This document shows positions 61,496-64,000 of a DNA stretch of 64,000 nucleotides, piece by piece. Source of the stretch: JAJCZZ01 sp964569085 (lineage in GTDB: Bacteria > Gemmatimonadota > Gemmatimonadetes > Longimicrobiales > Gaopeijiaceae); contig CAZMTA010000012.1 in NCBI GenBank assembly GCA_964569085.1, positions 41,109-105,108 of the forward strand, in the 5' to 3' direction. The notes beneath the pieces were generated by a model. It made no database searches. It was not told where the DNA came from and saw only the letters and a program-made list of their open reading frames with translations. Numbering within the stretch: position 1 is the first letter of the stretch; every line of letters begins with the position of its first letter. The position numbers were made by a program, and so were the translations under genes.

Positions 61496-62529
61496 GGGCT
61501 GCCTCCCGAATGAGTGAGAAACGTGAGGATCGCGTCCGCGACCCCTTCCGGGTCCGCCAGGAAGAGGTGGTGGGGCGCTCCCTCGAGGACCCGCACGTCC
61601 GCGCCGGGGAGCGCGCGTTCCATGCGGCGGATCTGCTCCTCCTCCCACCAGCCATATACCTCGAAGGCTCGGACCGCCAGCCGGCGGGTCTCGGGCGGGG
61701 CCGCCTCGTCGGCGAAAGGGAAGAGGTCCTCGGGCCGCGCCGGGAGGGCGAAGAGCGCCAGGACCGGCGTCCGGACCCCTTCGAAGGCGGGCGGCCGGAG
61801 CCCGGCCAGGATCCGCCCGCTCCAGGCCGCCTCGGCCTCGGACGGCGCCAGGCCTCCGCCGGGGGCTCCGCCCAGCCCCGCCTCCACCTCGTGGCGGGGG
61901 AACGCCACCCCCCGCACCCGCTCCATGTACCGCGACCAGCCGTCCACGGACGCGGGGTCCTCGTCGGCGCCCATGGGGGGCGCCTCGGGATAGGGGGCGG
62001 ACGCCGCCAGGGAAGGGAGCCCCGTGCGGTCGTGGGCCGCGTCGAGATACACGAGCGCGGCCACCCGCTCCGGGGCGGCCACGGCCAGCGCCGTCATCTC
62101 GTCCCCGGCGAAGGAGTGGCCGGCCACGGCCGCCCGCTCCACGCCCAGCGTGTCCAGGACGGCCAGGAGGTCGGCCACCAGCGCGTCCATGTCCACCGCG
62201 CCGTCCCCGCCCGTGGACGCGCCGAAGCCCCGCCGCGTCGGGGCCAGCACCCGGTGGGTGCCCGTCAGGCGCGGGGCCAGGTCGTCGTAGACGTGGGCGG
62301 TGTTGCCCAGCCCCGCCAGCAGGAGGAGGGGCGGCCCGTCTCCCCCCCAGTCCAGGACCTCCAGCGTCACGTCCGGAGCGGTTCGGACGGTCCGGACGGA
62401 GTGGTCCGTCGGGGGGGCGTGGCCGGCGTGCTGCCCGGCCGCGGGCGTCGGCGCGGGCCCCGCCGCCAGGACGGCGGCGAGACCCGCTCCGATCCACCGG
62501 AGCGTCGACCTCACGGGCAGGTCGGGCAC
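61492..62529 (-). CDS. secreted alpha/beta hydrolase
   Basis: A 345-residue hydrolase with a short signal sequence (LRWIGAGLAAVLAAGPAP). LLLLAGLGNTAHVYDDLAP is the oxyanion strand, GHSFAGDEM the nucleophile elbow, and GAPHHLFLADPEG the catalytic His. The acid is probably Asp in the region after FALPARPEDLF. Start is GTG 62529; a second GTG at 62514 would give a shorter signal. The stop overlaps the amidohydrolase ATG. The substrate is unknown. Confidence 0.84.
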   Translation of the reverse strand: MPDLPVRSTLRWIGAGLAAVLAAGPAPTPAAGQHAGHAPPTDHSVRTVRTAPDVTLEVLDWGGDGPPLLLLAGLGNTAHVYDDLAPRLTGTHRVLAPTRRGFGASTGGDGAVDMDALVADLLAVLDTLGVERAAVAGHSFAGDEMTALAVAAPERVAALVYLDAAHDRTGLPSLAASAPYPEAPPMGADEDPASVDGWSRYMERVRGVAFPRHEVEAGLGGAPGGGLAPSEAEAAWSGRILAGLRPPAFEGVRTPVLALFALPARPEDLFPFADEAAPPETRRLAVRAFEVYGWWEEEQIRRMERALPGADVRVLEGAPHHLFLADPEGVADAILTFLTHSGGSP

Positions 62530-62539
62530 CCGGGAGCGG

Positions 62540-63508
62540 TCAGCTCCTCGACGGGTAGATCCCCTGAAGGGCGATGACCCACCGCTGCCCGCAGACGAGC
62601 TCGAGGCCCCGCAGGTCCGGCAGCCCGAAGGTGGTGCGCCCGTCCCCGCCGTAGGTGGTGCCCAGGAGGGAGAAGAGCGCCTGGTTCTGGTTGATGGGGA
62701 GGAGCTGGCCCGCCGCCTCCGCCCATCCGCGAGGCGCGAAGGTGTAGGGCACCAGCATCAACATGCCGAGGAACGGCTCCGAGAAGACGGCCGCAGCCTC
62801 GACCCCGCTCCCGACCTCCGGAGCGGCCATCGGCGCGTAGGGGACCGGACGGGCGGCCATGCCGCCCATGGCGTCGTAGGGCGCGCCCACCGGCACCGGT
62901 GCGCCGGGCACGCGGCAGGCGATCCCGCCCGCCGGACCCTGCGGCCCCTGGGGTCCTTCCGGTCCCTCGGGGCCCGCCGGCCCTTCCGGACCCTCGGGGC
63001 CCTGGCAGTCGAGGGCGTCGTGGACGCCGTCGCCGTTCACGTCCTCCTCGGGGTCGGCCACGCCGTCCCCGTCCCGGTCCCAGCATGCCAGGCCGTCCTG
63101 CCCGTCCTCACCGTCCGCGCCGGGGGTGCCCTCGCCGACGCAGTCCATCACGTCGACCACGCCGTCCCCGTTCCGGTCCTCCTCGGGGTCGGCCACGCCG
63201 TTCTGGTTCGTGTCCCAGCAGCTCAGCCCGTCCTGGCCGTCCTCCCCGTCCTCGCCGGCGGGGCCGCTCTCGCTCCAGGAGAAGAGGACGTGGCGGCGCG
63301 CCCGGCAGTCGTCGGGCAGATCGGTGTCGGGGCCGGGGCCGTCGACGCGGTAGACCACCCCGCTCCCCGGGACGTAGCAGGCGAAGAGGACCACGGGGTC
63401 ATCGCCTGGATCCTGGGCGGCGGCGTCCTGCGGGAGGAAGGCGAGGGCGCAGAGGGCGATCCCCAGGACCGCCCCCAGGGCACGGTGGATGCTCGTACGT
63501 GCGTTCAT
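62540..63508 (-). CDS. secreted collagen-like/EF-hand-like/phage-tail-collar fusion
   Basis: A 322-residue secreted protein of mixed make-up. After a signal peptide (LGAVLGIALCALAFL), residues about 80-170 hold two calcium-type loops (DTNQNGVADPEEDRNGDG and DRDGDGVADPEEDVNGDG) each after a GEDGEDGQDG-like stretch; then G-P-E/G-P-Q collagen triplets; then a C-terminal tail-collar domain (LGMLMLVPYTFAPRGWAEAA, LLGTTYGGDGRTTFGLPDL). Collar domains are found in phage tails and in microcystin-related surface proteins. Fusion to collagen repeats suggests a trimeric surface or adhesion protein. Confidence 0.82.
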   Translation of the reverse strand: MNARTSIHRALGAVLGIALCALAFLPQDAAAQDPGDDPVVLFACYVPGSGVVYRVDGPGPDTDLPDDCRARRHVLFSWSESGPAGEDGEDGQDGLSCWDTNQNGVADPEEDRNGDGVVDVMDCVGEGTPGADGEDGQDGLACWDRDGDGVADPEEDVNGDGVHDALDCQGPEGPEGPAGPEGPEGPQGPQGPAGGIACRVPGAPVPVGAPYDAMGGMAARPVPYAPMAAPEVGSGVEAAAVFSEPFLGMLMLVPYTFAPRGWAEAAGQLLPINQNQALFSLLGTTYGGDGRTTFGLPDLRGLELVCGQRWVIALQGIYPSRS

Positions 63509-63523
63509 GGTGTGGTTCCTCGG

Positions 63524-63904
63524 TCAGGGAGAGACGGACGGGGTCGCGAGCGCGGTCCGGAAGCGCTCGTCGACATCCTGGAGCACGAGCCGGAGGACGG
63601 AGGCCTCCACGGCGCTCTCCTCCGGGGAAGGGGCGGCCAGGCGCTCCAGCGCCCGGGTCACCAGCGGGTCCGCGGACCGGACGTCACGGGCTGCGGCGAG
63701 GCTCCGGGCCTCCACCACGAGCGCGCGCACGGTCGGATCGGACAGGACGTCCAGCGTCTCGTCCACCAGGGGATCGGCGAGCGAGAGGGACGCCAGCTCC
63801 AGGGATGCCGTCCACACCACGGGGGGCGGCAGGGCGGGGGTGTCGGTGGGGCTCTCTCCGCAACCTGCGAGCAGGAAGAGCGGCACGACGAGGTACCGGG
63901 ACAC
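63524..63904 (-). CDS. small lipoprotein of unknown function
   Basis: A 126-residue lipoprotein: lipobox LLAGC near residue 15 and a helical mature part (LELASLSLADPLVDETLD, TRALERLAAPSPEESAVEAS). I recognise no family. GTG 63904 is chosen since AGGAGGT lies 3 bases upstream and the lipobox starts there. The collagen-like gene follows after 15 bases on the same strand, so they are probably one unit. The 96 bases to the window end show nothing I can name. Confidence 0.6.
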   Translation of the reverse strand: MSRYLVVPLFLLAGCGESPTDTPALPPPVVWTASLELASLSLADPLVDETLDVLSDPTVRALVVEARSLAAARDVRSADPLVTRALERLAAPSPEESAVEASVLRLVLQDVDERFRTALATPSVSP

Positions 63905-64000
63905 AGGACCTCCTAGGGCAAGGAAGGGGTGTGCGTCGCCGGGGGGTAACGACGGGGGGGCTGGTCTTCTTAGATGCACCAGGCGGGGGTGGGGGCGCAA

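Noticed and set aside
57026..61513. A nearly 1500-codon plus-strand frame over the second TPR gene
   Set aside because: It is low-complexity and antisense to real genes; only the separate frame at 57198-58079 is a convincing plus-strand gene here.
62540..63508. Evidence of a prophage from the tail-collar domain
   Set aside because: The protein has a signal peptide and collagen repeats, and no capsid, terminase, integrase or lysis gene is near.
1..64000. tRNA, rRNA or other structured RNA genes and riboswitches
   Set aside because: Reading by eye found no cloverleaf-like segments, rRNA landmarks or known riboswitch cores; a covariance-model search could overturn this.

Overview
This is one window of very GC-rich DNA (by eye well above 70% G+C) with almost wall-to-wall protein genes. 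Start codons ATG, GTG and TTG are all used, and neighbouring genes very often overlap by the 4 bases ATGA or GTGA. The gene mix (PadR regulators paired with double-FtsX ADOP permeases, menaquinone synthesis, a TonB-dependent receptor, many lipoproteins and secreted beta-propeller, LVIVD and TPR proteins) suggests a Gram-negative, menaquinone-using environmental bacterium of the Gemmatimonadota type. That placement is inference from gene content. The window looks like a metagenome-assembled or draft scaffold: it holds a 100-base N run flanked on both sides by the same 55 bases, so the gap is probably an assembly artefact.

Layout. 1-1300: end of an NAD-dependent epimerase/SDR gene, then a group III truncated globin and a cupin. 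1300-9660 (minus): a small unknown protein, a large secreted M14 zinc carboxypeptidase and a multi-PAS hybrid histidine kinase. 9830-13280: acyl-CoA thioesterase II, a beta-propeller lipoprotein, a LOG-family hydrolase and a DUF72 protein. 13350-19980: two PadR-ADOP pairs flanking a Cys-less ArsC/Spx-like protein. 19990-25650 (minus): secreted protein, quinone oxidoreductase, LVIVD-repeat protein and an unknown membrane protein. 25840-33400: a DUF6174-type lipoprotein and menaquinone genes menF-menD and ppiase-menA-menE, split by an antisense flavin reductase. 33400-34820: tandem repeat, false gap and an outer-membrane barrel gene. 34817-42300: a His-rich radical SAM/SPASM protein facing a heme cluster hemB-hemA-hemE-hemH-hemG. 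42390-48070: apbE, porin-like, FMN-binding, heme-b-type membrane protein and TonB-dependent receptor genes behind a 17-bp palindrome resembling a Fur box. 48150-52450: C39-like peptidase, RimK-type ATP-grasp, GCS2-type ligase and N-formylglutamate amidohydrolase, all overlapping by GTGA. 52450-64000: TonB-C-type lipoprotein, fabH, an unknown membrane protein, two paralogous TPR proteins around an Rv2525c-like lipoprotein, a secreted amidohydrolase, an alpha/beta hydrolase, a collagen/tail-collar fusion and a small lipoprotein.

How the parts may work together. The heme cluster and the adjacent divergent apbE operon share one 170-bp regulatory region, and the apbE operon encodes the pieces needed to move electrons across the envelope: a flavin-attaching enzyme, its likely substrate, a membrane protein rich in helix-borne histidines, a porin-like barrel and a TonB-dependent receptor. 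My reading is an iron-responsive, flavin-based reductase and uptake system beside heme synthesis. The next block is a compact amidoligase cassette that probably makes and trims an unknown peptide-like or amide-linked metabolite. These two blocks are the most interesting parts of the window. No tRNA, rRNA, CRISPR array, transposase or integrase was recognised.
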